From Synechococcus sp. CC9311 (lineage in GTDB: Bacteria > Cyanobacteriota > Cyanobacteriia > PCC-6307 > Cyanobiaceae), in the NCBI RefSeq assembly GCF_000014585.1, contig NC_008319.1, positions 992,001-1,056,000 of the forward strand: a stretch of 64,000 bases of DNA, written 5' to 3'. Every line of letters starts with the position of its first letter. Within the stretch, counting starts at the first letter, position 1. The notes under the pieces were generated by a model that was given only the letters and a program-made list of their open reading frames with translations, made no database searches and was not told where the DNA came from. Below are positions 52,046-60,504 of the stretch, piece by piece. The translations under genes and the position numbers were made by a program.

Positions 52046-53056
52046 TTAGGGGGCTTTAAGTAATTTTTGATGGATCAGATTTTTGCTGAGTGTCCACAAC
52101 TCTTCGCCAATTTGTTCATTCTTTCCTTCCTGACTTGTTTCAATTTCTTTGAAAATATGGCGTCCAGGGCTGATTAGTTGATTGCTGATGTATTGGAATC
52201 CATTCTTTTCGTAGTTGTCTCTATTGGTTAGATCTGCAAGTAGTGCTCCTGCTTTTTCCAGCGTCTCTGTCAGTCTTAGTAAATCTCTCGCAACGAAGGC
52301 GAAGAGAGCTAAACCAATGGGGTTTTGTTGACGACTAGTTCGGAAAAATCCTCCGCTGCCTTTGGGAATTACCAGTCCTGGGCTCCATGTGATGACTGGT
52401 ATCTCTTTGCCACTTTTCTTGAGTTTGTTGGCAAGGTGTCGTGCCATCAGGATGTTGCACAGCTTGCTGTCTTTGTAGGCTTTATCAGCGTCAAAAATAG
52501 TTTCACCATTAATCATTGCGAACTGTTTGTGTTGTCTTAATCCGTCAAGAGATCCAAGTGTGGCTGGTTTGCCAACCCGTCCTCCTCCGCTCGCCGGGTT
52601 GTGCACTTCAGAGCTCGTGATCACAAGTCGTGGCTTCTTGCTTTTGAGTAATAATGGCAGCAAACGCATGACAATGTGTTGATGAGCGAGGTGATTTACG
52701 CAGAATGTTTCTTCTATTGCTTGTTTGGTGAATTGTGGTTCTTTAATCCCTACATTTTGAATCCCTGCATTTAAAATGAGGGTGTCGATTGGCTCATCTT
52801 CTTGAAGGAGTGTGCGGCAACCCGTTTCAACGCTGTGAAGATCTTCAAGGTTGATTGATAGTCCCTCTGCTGTTATCTGCTCCGCTTTATTGGCTGAGAG
52901 AGTCTTAATTGTTTCCAGACAACGCTCTTCTGTGCGGCAAAGGAGTGTGAGCTGATGCCCTTTTCGAATTAACCGCTTGCTTGCTTCGAGTCCGATTCCA
53001 GAACTTCCTCCTGTGATCAGGATTCGTTGTGGAGTCTCGATTGATCCTGACTGCAA
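52046..53056 (-). CDS. short-chain dehydrogenase/reductase (protochlorophyllide-reductase-like)
   Basis: 336 residues from TTG 53056. NAD(P)-binding TGGSSGIGLEA, NAG motif LILNAGIQN, catalytic Ser in ITSSEVHNP and Y-x-x-x-K in AYKDSKLCN. Length and the extended C-terminus place it in the light-dependent protochlorophyllide reductase-like subgroup, but it need not be that enzyme itself. Substrate unknown. Confidence 0.82.
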   Translation of the reverse strand: MQSGSIETPQRILITGGSSGIGLEASKRLIRKGHQLTLLCRTEERCLETIKTLSANKAEQITAEGLSINLEDLHSVETGCRTLLQEDEPIDTLILNAGIQNVGIKEPQFTKQAIEETFCVNHLAHQHIVMRLLPLLLKSKKPRLVITSSEVHNPASGGGRVGKPATLGSLDGLRQHKQFAMINGETIFDADKAYKDSKLCNILMARHLANKLKKSGKEIPVITWSPGLVIPKGSGGFFRTSRQQNPIGLALFAFVARDLLRLTETLEKAGALLADLTNRDNYEKNGFQYISNQLISPGRHIFKEIETSQEGKNEQIGEELWTLSKNLIHQKLLKAP

Positions 53057-53090
53057 GCTGTTTGATGCTGTTTTGTCGATGATTTTACTG

Positions 53091-53345
53091 TTATGAAATC
53101 CGGTCCCACCATGATGGCTTTAGGAACGTGTCTTCACGGTCTGTTTCTATGAGTTCGCCATTATTGAATTGATCAAAGTCATGGGGATGAATATCAAATC
53201 CTTTCTCTTTGGCAACACTGCACTGATCATCAACATCAGCGCATTGGTTTGATGCGCAGAGCGCTTTCAAGGTTGCATCCGCTTTGATCGCGTTGGCAAG
53301 GTCGATTACGGCCTGAGCGGACATTGGCTTTGTAAGTGTGTTCAC
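53091..53345 (-). CDS. Nif11-like small protein
   Basis: 84 residues (GTG 53345; ATG 53324 possible). Pattern of Nif11 proteins and leaders: MSAQAVIDLANAIKADATLK, then AKEKGFDIHPHDFDQF. No double-glycine leader end or core peptide was seen and no lanthionine synthetase is near, so it is not clearly a peptide precursor. Confidence 0.5.
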   Translation of the reverse strand: MNTLTKPMSAQAVIDLANAIKADATLKALCASNQCADVDDQCSVAKEKGFDIHPHDFDQFNNGELIETDREDTFLKPSWWDRIS

Positions 53346-53543
53346 TCCTTGTTAGCGACGATTTTTGCCGTTGGAGCTGGTTGTTGGTTGTCGGAATTGT
53401 TCTGTGATGGACCCGGTATCTGACTTCAACCGCTCGAGCTCCCCAGGGCAGCTGCGGCGATTGATGGTTCTCAGCGTTTCATCTCGTTGATGACGTTCGG
53501 CTTGCGGTCTTGCTATGCCGAAGTCAGTCATGGTTTGGAAGCG

Positions 53544-53906
53544 ATGAAAGGACTGCGCTTGGCACTCTTCGTCTTGCCATTCCTGACTGGTGGCGCTGGC
53601 TTCGCCGATTCCATGTCTTCCTCGTCTTCCTCGACTGTTGAATTGCAAGTTGGTCAGTCGATTCGCGCGGCAGATGCATCGTTGTTGGCCTCAGGCTGGT
53701 TGCCACAACCTGATCCAGCCATTCAGGCCCCTAAGCAAGATCCCTCAGGATCAGCACTACCTGCCCTCTCCTCCTGTTCTGGCACTGGTGTTGGCTTTTG
53801 TCGTTACGACTATGCCCGTGATCGACAGCGGCTTTCGGTGGTAACCGTTCCTTCGCCCTCGCCTGATGTGTCTGGATTGGTTCAGCGTTGGTGGATCGAT
53901 CAGTGA
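53544..53906 (+). CDS. exported protein, unknown
   Basis: 120 residues from ATG 53544. Signal peptide (LRLALFVLPFLTGGAGFA), Ser/Pro-rich linker with QPDPAIQAPKQDPSG, two cysteines (SSCSGTGVGFC). Periplasmic or lumenal. No family recognised. Confidence 0.55.
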   Translation: MKGLRLALFVLPFLTGGAGFADSMSSSSSSTVELQVGQSIRAADASLLASGWLPQPDPAIQAPKQDPSGSALPALSSCSGTGVGFCRYDYARDRQRLSVVTVPSPSPDVSGLVQRWWIDQ

Positions 53907-53910
53907 CTTC

Positions 53911-54147
53911 TCAGCCGATTGTGTTGGTGAGCCTGAGCGTTCCCCATAGATCAAAAACGCAGAAGACCACTCCGATCACGATTAAGTCCCAGGCGCGATG
54001 ACGGATCGCCCAGGGTGCAAGGAAGATTTCAGCAACACCGTGCAGGGCTGTGCCAAGCGCTACATACTCGAGCACGAGTAATCCGTGTGCAAGCAGGAAC
54101 AGCCCGCTGGCTACAAAGCGCATCAACACTCGCCAGGAGGTAGACAC
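53911..54147 (-). CDS. 78-aa membrane protein, unknown
   Basis: Two hydrophobic segments (FVASGLFLLAHGLLVLEYVALG; WDLIVIGVVFCVFDLWG). GTG start, and ATG nine residues in is possible. Divergent from the Fur-family gene, so perhaps controlled by it. Confidence 0.5.
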   Translation of the reverse strand: MSTSWRVLMRFVASGLFLLAHGLLVLEYVALGTALHGVAEIFLAPWAIRHRAWDLIVIGVVFCVFDLWGTLRLTNTIG

Positions 54148-54251
54148 AATGATCGAAAAACAGAATCAAACCTTACCGGTCTTTCACCAGCCATGTTCTC
54201 CTCTCGCATTAATGGGTACTGTTGAGAAGAGTTGTTCCGGTGCAGACGCCA

Positions 54252-54698
54252 ATGGCTTCATTGCCAGTTCCGGTTGAAGGGCCCCTCGAGCGTGGATTGC
54301 ATCTGGATGGCAGGCGCTTAACGCCACAGCGTCGGCTGATTCTCGACCTGTTCGAGCAGATCGGTGGAGGCACTCACCTCAGTGCTGAGGATGTCCATCG
54401 TTTGCTGGTGGATTCAAAGGCAAGAGTCTCATTGGCCACGATTTACCGAACCCTGAGACTGCTGGTTGAGATGGGGTTTCTGCAGGAGCTTGAACTCAGT
54501 GACGGAGGTCGTCGGTTTGAGCTCGCAAGCGATGATCATGGCGATCACCACCATTTGATTTGCGTTCGTTGCGGACGCACTGAAGAATTTGAAAGCACCT
54601 CGGTTCTTGAGGCTGGCCGCGAAGCAGCCAAGCGTTTCAATTTTGAACTGATCGAATCAAGTTTGACCGTTCGAGCTGTGTGTCCTAACTGCCTTTAA
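54252..54698 (+). CDS. Fur-family metalloregulator (Fur/PerR/Zur)
   Basis: 148 residues from ATG 54252. Winged helix with recognition RVSLATIYRTLRLLVEMGFL, His-rich DDHGDHHHLICVRCG metal site, and two CxxC pairs (CVRC, CPNC) for structural zinc. The two CxxC pairs fit Fur, Zur and PerR alike, so the cofactor is not decided. It represses metal or peroxide genes. Confidence 0.88.
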   Translation: MASLPVPVEGPLERGLHLDGRRLTPQRRLILDLFEQIGGGTHLSAEDVHRLLVDSKARVSLATIYRTLRLLVEMGFLQELELSDGGRRFELASDDHGDHHHLICVRCGRTEEFESTSVLEAGREAAKRFNFELIESSLTVRAVCPNCL

Positions 54699-55172
54699 TC
54701 ATTGCTCGCTTGTTGAATGCTCTGAGCAGGGCATCCAGAAGTCACCCATCGCGTGGGCCCCTTTACAGCCTTGAGACTCGGCTACGGCTTCTGCTTCGGC
54801 CTTGGTTGGGTAGGCCAAGAACCTCGGGTCATCACCGTCCTGATTCTGGTTTGGCTGGCCATGGTGATGACCGCTGTGGTCCGTTCTGCTCTTGCCTAGT
54901 TGCACGATTCCCATGCTCATCGGTCCTGCTGTCCAAACGCCCATGGTGTTGACCCCAATCGCCAACAGTCCCATCCCTACGACGGAAAGGTTGATCACGC
55001 CCATCGCGACGACCCCGATCGAGACAACCCCCATCGGAACAACTCCTATACAAATCACCCCCATGGGCACAATTCCGATGGAGACCGTTCCAAGCGGAGC
55101 AATTCCAATTGCGAATTTCTTTGGCTTCGTGCCGCAGTGTCCCCCGTTGGTCTTTGGATCTGAATCAATCAT
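54699..55172 (-). CDS. hydrophobic repeat protein with DUF3721 C-terminus
   Basis: 157 residues. Residues 20-95 are a run of degenerate five-residue units of the MGVVS-IGVVA type (IGIVPMGVICIGVVPMGVVS and on), forming a glycine-rich hydrophobic stack. After a His-rich linker (HSGHHHGQPNQ) comes a C-terminal AEAEAVAESQGCKGAHAMGD...WMPC of the DUF3721 type, with two cysteines and histidines suited to metal binding. Convergent with the Fur gene, one base apart. Role unknown; membrane-associated metal handling is a guess. Confidence 0.65.
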   Translation of the reverse strand: MIDSDPKTNGGHCGTKPKKFAIGIAPLGTVSIGIVPMGVICIGVVPMGVVSIGVVAMGVINLSVVGMGLLAIGVNTMGVWTAGPMSMGIVQLGKSRTDHSGHHHGQPNQNQDGDDPRFLAYPTKAEAEAVAESQGCKGAHAMGDFWMPCSEHSTSEQ

Positions 55173-55227
55173 TGATTAATTATTACTGCTCTTGTGGCGA
55201 GCAGAAGGTTCCGTCAATCTGGTGAGT

Positions 55228-55491
55228 ATGGACCTTTCTGGCGTCTCAGGCTTTAACGAAATTATTGTTCTCACACCTCGCGGATTCGAGGAGGGGTTGG
55301 ATGCGGTGATGGCTGTACGTGAACAACGCACTGTTCTGCTCAATCTCTCGGAGATGGAAGAAAACCTCGCTCAGCGAACTGCTGACTTCGTTTCTGGTGG
55401 TGTCTATGCCCTTCAGGGGCAAGAGCGTCGAGTTGGAGAGAGGGTGTTGTTATTCGCGCCGGCCTCTGTTGATATTGATCAGCTCAGTTGA
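55228..55491 (+). CDS. short SepF-like protein
   Basis: 87 residues from ATG 55228. Matches the SepF core: EIIVLTPRGFEEGLDAVMAV, VLLNLSEMEENLAQRTADFVSGGVYAL, VLLFAP. The N-terminal membrane-binding helix and linker of full SepF are absent, so only the dimer domain remains. It could modulate FtsZ assembly as a paralogue. Its 3' end overlaps arsS by eight bases. Confidence 0.65.
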   Translation: MDLSGVSGFNEIIVLTPRGFEEGLDAVMAVREQRTVLLNLSEMEENLAQRTADFVSGGVYALQGQERRVGERVLLFAPASVDIDQLS

Positions 55492-56554
55492 GTGCTCCAC
55501 CACAGCTGGAACCTCCTCCAGCTGTGCATCCAAAACAGTGAGCGCCAACAGCAATCGGTTGGTTGTTGACGGTTTCAGTCTGATTCAGAAGCTCATCCAG
55601 CGTTTTTGGCCCAGAGCTCACAGGAATGCCTAATTGCTGATTGAAATCGCAGTCGAACAACACTCCTGTCCAGCTGACACTGATCAAACTTCTGCACATC
55701 ACTGAGTTGAGATTCTTGTCTCGATGTGCTTGATGAAGCAATGAGTAATAAGCCTCTAGCTCGCCCCGGGCTTTCAACGTTTGTGCAAATCTCTGGATCG
55801 GCATATTTGTGATTGTTAATAATTTGCTGAAATGAATGCCATAGTTTTTCAATAACTTGTCGCGATATATATGTTCTAATTCGCCTTGTTCTGGAGGCAG
55901 TTGTGCCCCTGAAGGATTGAATACTAAATCTAATTCAAGTTCACTATCTGGCATTCCATAGCCTAGTCTGTTTAAGCTTTGTAATCCAGAAATACTGCGC
56001 TTAAAAACACCCAGGCCTCGTTGATTATCTACTCGTTCTTCTTCGAAACAAGGTAGAGAGGCAACCACTTTCACTCCTTCATTGGCCAAAAATGCAGCTA
56101 GGTCTTCTTGGCCAGGTTCTTGCAGAATCGTCAGATTGCAGCGATCAATGACTTGAACGCCAAGGCCCCTTGCATTGCGTACGAGTGATCGGAACTGGGG
56201 ATGCAGTTCTGGAGCGCCTCCAGTTAAGTCAAGACAGTTGAGATTCAGGGTTTGGAGAACTTTCGGAATCCGCTTGATCTGCTCCTCCTCCATCATTTCT
56301 GTGCGCCACGGTCCTGCGTTTACATGACAATGGCTGCAGCTTTGATTGCAGCGGTAGCCGAGATTGACTTGAAGCGTTTCAAGCTCGCCACGCTTTAGCG
56401 CAGGGAAAGCATTCACGCTGATTTGTTGGCGTTGCTGCTCATTCGCTGAAGAGATTGAAGTCAAGGTGATGGGCTTGGGGGATTGCTTGTTTTTGCTTTT
56501 GAGATCCATCTCCATTTTTGAGTAGTGGGGTGCTGGGTGTGGAGTAACCCCCAT
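55484..56554 (-). CDS. arsS: arsenosugar biosynthesis radical SAM protein ArsS
   Basis: 356 residues. Radical SAM cluster motif C-x3-C-x2-C (GYRCNQSCSHCHV) after LQVNLG, plus the family's C-terminal cysteine-rich end (HCFGCTAGGGSSCGG). ArsS-type enzymes add the adenosyl ribose to dimethylarsinite on the path to arsenosugars. No arsM was found nearby. Ends convergent with the SepF-like gene. The next gene upstream, stpA, ends 15 bases before it. Confidence 0.85.
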   Translation of the reverse strand: MGVTPHPAPHYSKMEMDLKSKNKQSPKPITLTSISSANEQQRQQISVNAFPALKRGELETLQVNLGYRCNQSCSHCHVNAGPWRTEMMEEEQIKRIPKVLQTLNLNCLDLTGGAPELHPQFRSLVRNARGLGVQVIDRCNLTILQEPGQEDLAAFLANEGVKVVASLPCFEEERVDNQRGLGVFKRSISGLQSLNRLGYGMPDSELELDLVFNPSGAQLPPEQGELEHIYRDKLLKNYGIHFSKLLTITNMPIQRFAQTLKARGELEAYYSLLHQAHRDKNLNSVMCRSLISVSWTGVLFDCDFNQQLGIPVSSGPKTLDELLNQTETVNNQPIAVGAHCFGCTAGGGSSCGGALN

Positions 56555-56568
56555 TTCTCGTTGGAGAA

Positions 56569-57768
56569 CTATCCAGGTTGAGGCAAGGTTTTAAACCAGT
56601 CGACATATTCCTCTGGACCTCCCTTGACGAGGCAATCAAAACGGAGTGGGTCCTCTGGATCGCTGATCCCTAAGAGCTTGCTGTCACTCAAATTCGGACG
56701 ATCGACTTCACCGTGACTGCTATCCACAAGAACAACCCGGGATGGGCGCTCATAGCTTGCACCTAGTTGTTGAAGAAGGGTCAGAAATCCTCTGTCACTG
56801 CCGCCTCGCAGCCAACCATCGCCCAATGGACATGGCGTGGATGTCACGGTGTCACCAACTCCAACCAGCATGGGAATGGCGTCTCGTTCAATGTGCTGAT
56901 GACATAGATCCAGCAGGGCTTGATGGTCATGGGGCGCGGTGCGCACATTGAAGGTTTCACCGAGCGGCGCCGTCCCGGTTTTTTGCGCTATGTGCCGATT
57001 GATGAGCACCAGCAAGCCCACTTCTTTGATGGCTCCCTTCAGCATGAATTGAATGTCAGTGGTGCCAACGTCTCCAGGTTCAGCTGGTTTGATTCTTTCC
57101 TGGCCAGAAGCATCCTGTCCCAGGTTTGGAGCGACGTGTAGAAAAAATGACTTAGGTAGTCCAGCTGCTGTTGCAGCTGACATAAGGGAATCCATCAAAT
57201 CCGACAACATTAACTGCAGCTGTTTTTGCCGCTTTACGTCTCCTTTGATTCTGCTGAATAGACTATTCAAGTTGATAGTTGGAGAGACCTGGGTGTCAAG
57301 AATTGCCAGCTTGAGTTCGTCTTCGAGTGCTTGGCCTTGCAACTCAGGCATGACTTGACTCAGTTTTATAAGCAACAGATCATGCATCCGTTGAGGGACG
57401 GATTCCAGGAAGCTCATTTCCTGATCGCTCACGCCAGGGTGTGAGACCACTCCAAAACGATCTTGAAATTGAACGCCTCCGGCGGCCAGTCCTGGTAGGT
57501 AAAGCCCTTCTCGTTGTGCCTTCTGGTCGTCGCCTAAGGCTTTCTCAACGAGTCGATTAACACCACGGCGACCCTCGTGTTCGCCGTTGGTCAACACGCT
57601 GAACTGGTTTTGCATGGCTGCCGCAGCCTGTACGTAGTCAGCGCGAAGGCTGCGTGTGAGCGGATCTTTGACGAGGGGCATGCAAACTCCATCGAGGTCT
57701 TGCACGATCAGCAAGTCTGTCTCGGCCCTCATTTCGTCGCGGAGTGCATCAAGGCTTAGTGCTGCCAT
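56569..57768 (-). CDS. stpA: glucosylglycerol 3-phosphate phosphatase StpA
   Basis: 399 residues. HAD-like opening VQDLDGVCMPLVKDPLTRSL, then LTNGEHEGRRGVN and LYLPGLAAGGVQFQDR, DSSHGEVDRP near the end; these match StpA of salt-stressed cyanobacteria as I know it. It removes phosphate to give glucosylglycerol, the osmolyte. ggpS is not in the window. The ATG at 57768 precedes a complete reading frame. Confidence 0.85.
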   Translation of the reverse strand: MAALSLDALRDEMRAETDLLIVQDLDGVCMPLVKDPLTRSLRADYVQAAAAMQNQFSVLTNGEHEGRRGVNRLVEKALGDDQKAQREGLYLPGLAAGGVQFQDRFGVVSHPGVSDQEMSFLESVPQRMHDLLLIKLSQVMPELQGQALEDELKLAILDTQVSPTINLNSLFSRIKGDVKRQKQLQLMLSDLMDSLMSAATAAGLPKSFFLHVAPNLGQDASGQERIKPAEPGDVGTTDIQFMLKGAIKEVGLLVLINRHIAQKTGTAPLGETFNVRTAPHDHQALLDLCHQHIERDAIPMLVGVGDTVTSTPCPLGDGWLRGGSDRGFLTLLQQLGASYERPSRVVLVDSSHGEVDRPNLSDSKLLGISDPEDPLRFDCLVKGGPEEYVDWFKTLPQPG

Positions 57769-57885
57769 TGTTTAAACGATGTCCTTGCAGGAGTGTTGAA
57801 GAGGTTTGATTGCGCGATCCGGTGTCTTAACCGAGATCCTCATGTGGGTTGATTTTTTTTAATTCTGTTCCATTGAGCAGGCAAC

Positions 57886-58467
57886 TCAACCTTGTCCCAT
57901 GGCTTTGCGATAGGCGGGACGACGCACCACGGATTCGATCGTTGCTTGGATTGACGGGTAGGGATCTAGATCGATCTGGGGAAACAGCAAAGGTAAATAG
58001 GCCAGGTAGGCCTGAATGGTGCAATCGGCTGCTCCCCAGACGTTCCCTACCAGGTGATCACCAGTTTCTAATTGGCGATCCAGCTCTTTCATCAGGCGCG
58101 GAAATTCCTTCTCTCTGTGGCTGGGAGCAAACAGGGCAATCGATAGCGTTGAGTTGGCAAACTGCAGCCACTGACTGGTTAAAGCTCTATGCCCAATCGT
58201 TTTTATGTCGTCGCTATATTGCTCTGCTAAATGCAAAAGAATTGCCCCACTCTCAAAGAGCTTAAGTGGCTCTCCGTTTGGCATTAAAATGCTTGAATCA
58301 ATCAGTACTGGTAGTTTTCCGAACGGATTAATCGCAAGGAATCCTGCTTGGAGATTCTCACCTTTCTGATGATTTAATTCGATCAAGTTGAAGGAGATGC
58401 CTTTCTCTCCCATGTACCAGCGGGGCAGGCTTGCCCTTGTTCTTTGTCCTCCGTATAGCGTCAACAC
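57886..58467 (-). CDS. glutathione S-transferase, copy 2
   Basis: 193 residues from GTG 58467, close to copy 1 (LYGGQRTRASLPRWYMGEKG, NPFGKLPVL, LFESGAILLHLAEQYS, NSTLSIALFAPSHREKEFPR). Same length. The 6.4 kb separation suggests an old local duplication. Substrate unknown. Confidence 0.85.
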   Translation of the reverse strand: MLTLYGGQRTRASLPRWYMGEKGISFNLIELNHQKGENLQAGFLAINPFGKLPVLIDSSILMPNGEPLKLFESGAILLHLAEQYSDDIKTIGHRALTSQWLQFANSTLSIALFAPSHREKEFPRLMKELDRQLETGDHLVGNVWGAADCTIQAYLAYLPLLFPQIDLDPYPSIQATIESVVRRPAYRKAMGQG

Positions 58468-58974
58468 TTTGGAATCCTTCTCTAGTTTCTATCGTAACCG
58501 TTATGGCTTAGGGGGGAAGCGCTGATTTTTATCGCAATTCCTATTTTGTCATTCATGGCAAATTTATAGCAAGATTTACTGGGTTGCGTTCATCGATTCG
58601 GCTAAAAAAATTTAAGGACTGTTGTGGATCGATCTAGCGTGTGGAGAATTCTGTGCCTGTTGAATTTATTTTAGCCTATTCAATGTTTCTAGGTTTAGGG
58701 TGATAGTCCGGAGAGCATTGATAGATCTTTGTCGTCGATTTCTGTACGACGGAGTGTCTGCCTTCTTTGTTTGGAATCTGCGCCTTTGCGTCTAAGAGTG
58801 AAGGTATGAAATCGCTCTGGCTGCCTTGCTGGCAGTGGTTGAAGGCAAAAATATTTGAGCTCCAGTCACTTCGTTCTAACTGCGGAGGTTGCTCGGGCTC
58901 GTGTGGGTTTTCATCTCGAACATCGCGTCTAGCCAGGCCTTCTTTAGTGTTGGGGTGTGCAAAGCGGTTGGTTG
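58468..58974. other. intergenic stretch
   Basis: About 500 bases, no convincing gene; AT-rich part 58540-58700 may carry promoters for both flanks. Confidence 0.4.
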
Positions 58975-60504
58975 ATGGAGACGGTGCTGAAGAGCAACTC
59001 ATTTTTTTCACCGTCTCTCGATCGGGACGCCATCCATCGCCGAATATTGGAGCTGGAGAAAGGCAAGGTTGGCCTTTACAGCGTGGGGCTCTATCCCGCC
59101 TCCCTTGCCTACAACTGCGCCATGCAGAAAAATAGTGAGGGCCATCTTCTGTTGGCACCTCGCCCTGGTCGAGAGTTGCTTGGCGCTTTTCCTGACGATG
59201 TGATTCAAGGCATGGACGAAGTCCATGTTGCAACCATTGAGGAAATGGCCACGCACGAGCTTGCAGGCAAGCGCGTGACCAACTCGTTGGCCGATCTTCT
59301 CATGCGCTGTGAGTTAGTGATCCTCAGTGCCAATAGCAATCATGTTGAGGACGATCTTCGAGAGGCTTGCAGGCTGCGTTCGGAGCTCAACAGAGAGCAG
59401 GTGGTGATTGCCTGTCTTGCTGGCTCCTTCGGTCATGACCAAATTGCCAATGAGTCTTATGTGCTCTGTGAAAAAGAGCCCAATTTGGCTTTTTTCTCAG
59501 GTTTTCATCGTCATGGAGCCTTACGCAATCCACTTGATAGTTTCACGGCCAACTTCTGTCATCCCAATGCATTAACGGCTTTGTTGGGGGCGCGTTTGCT
59601 GGATCGTCTTTCGCCCAATATTCAGGTTTCACCGGGTGTTCACAACGTGGAAGGCCAGTACATCAAGGCAGCTAAAAACATGGCGTCTGTGTTTGCGGGC
59701 TTTGGGTATTCATTTCACAAACAGAATCCAGGCGTTTTGCCTACCTTGCTGACGCTTCTCTTGGATCAATGCTTGGATCAAGCTGCCACGGTGTCGATGG
59801 CGCGCCGCGATCGTCAACGGCTCTATAACGGACAGCCATTTTCCCTTACTGAACTGGGGTATGGGGTGCCGAGAATTGAAGCGGCCCTTGTGCGAGAAGG
59901 GGATATGGAGAAGGTTCGGGACCATACCTTTGCCCAGCTCACCGCCATGGTTGCTGATGTTCGAGGCAGCATGATGATGCCTGTTTCAGGTAAGCCAACG
60001 CGGAACTTTCAGGTTGGTCAGGTGCTTTCAGACCATATGCGTCTTGAGCAACGCTGTCCTGAGAGCATGGAGGAACTGGAAGGGTGGTGTGAAGAAGCTG
60101 GTTTACGTAAGGGTGGCTTAGAGGGATTGAAGGCCTTGCGTTATTGGCCTCAAATTGCGCGTAAATATTCCATTCCTGTTCATGATGCATCCATGATTAA
60201 TTTGCTTTATATGGCTATCTATGGCCGACAGGCAACTAAAGATGTTGCCTTTTCAGTTATGACTGATAGCCGGCAATTGTCTACCTATTGTCAGGAATCT
60301 GTTCGCCCCTCCCATAGCCGTCGCTACGCAGAAGCTCTACAGAATCTGGAACTTCCTGAGGCTATGGATCTTATTGTTAATGCAGTGATCGCAGATAATG
60401 CACGACGCTTGATTCGAGGTGATTCAGGCCTTGAAGATATGGAAGTAGATGATGATCCTCCTGCCTACCTTCGCGCCATGAACGTTATTGAAAACGCACT
60501 TTAA
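58975..60504 (+). CDS. glycerol-3-phosphate-dehydrogenase-like protein, unassigned
   Basis: 509 residues from ATG 58975. The middle resembles the dehydrogenase fold of NAD-linked G3P/6-phosphogluconate enzymes: LVILSANSNHVEDDL, HNVEGQYIKAAKNMASVFAGF (matching the catalytic Lys helix), then a helical C-terminal domain. A classic GxGxxG at the N-terminus is not clear. Being 1.2 kb from stpA hints at a link to osmolyte supply, since glucosylglycerol is made from G3P, but there is no proof. Complete open frame. Confidence 0.5.
   Translation: METVLKSNSFFSPSLDRDAIHRRILELEKGKVGLYSVGLYPASLAYNCAMQKNSEGHLLLAPRPGRELLGAFPDDVIQGMDEVHVATIEEMATHELAGKRVTNSLADLLMRCELVILSANSNHVEDDLREACRLRSELNREQVVIACLAGSFGHDQIANESYVLCEKEPNLAFFSGFHRHGALRNPLDSFTANFCHPNALTALLGARLLDRLSPNIQVSPGVHNVEGQYIKAAKNMASVFAGFGYSFHKQNPGVLPTLLTLLLDQCLDQAATVSMARRDRQRLYNGQPFSLTELGYGVPRIEAALVREGDMEKVRDHTFAQLTAMVADVRGSMMMPVSGKPTRNFQVGQVLSDHMRLEQRCPESMEELEGWCEEAGLRKGGLEGLKALRYWPQIARKYSIPVHDASMINLLYMAIYGRQATKDVAFSVMTDSRQLSTYCQESVRPSHSRRYAEALQNLELPEAMDLIVNAVIADNARRLIRGDSGLEDMEVDDDPPAYLRAMNVIENAL

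Noticed and set aside
53091-53345. Prochlorosin-type lanthipeptide precursor
   Set aside because: No double-glycine cleavage site, no Cys/Ser-rich core and no modification enzyme nearby.
58676-59233. 185-codon minus-strand ORF
   Set aside because: Mostly antisense to the 58975 gene, with a composition that is not protein-like.
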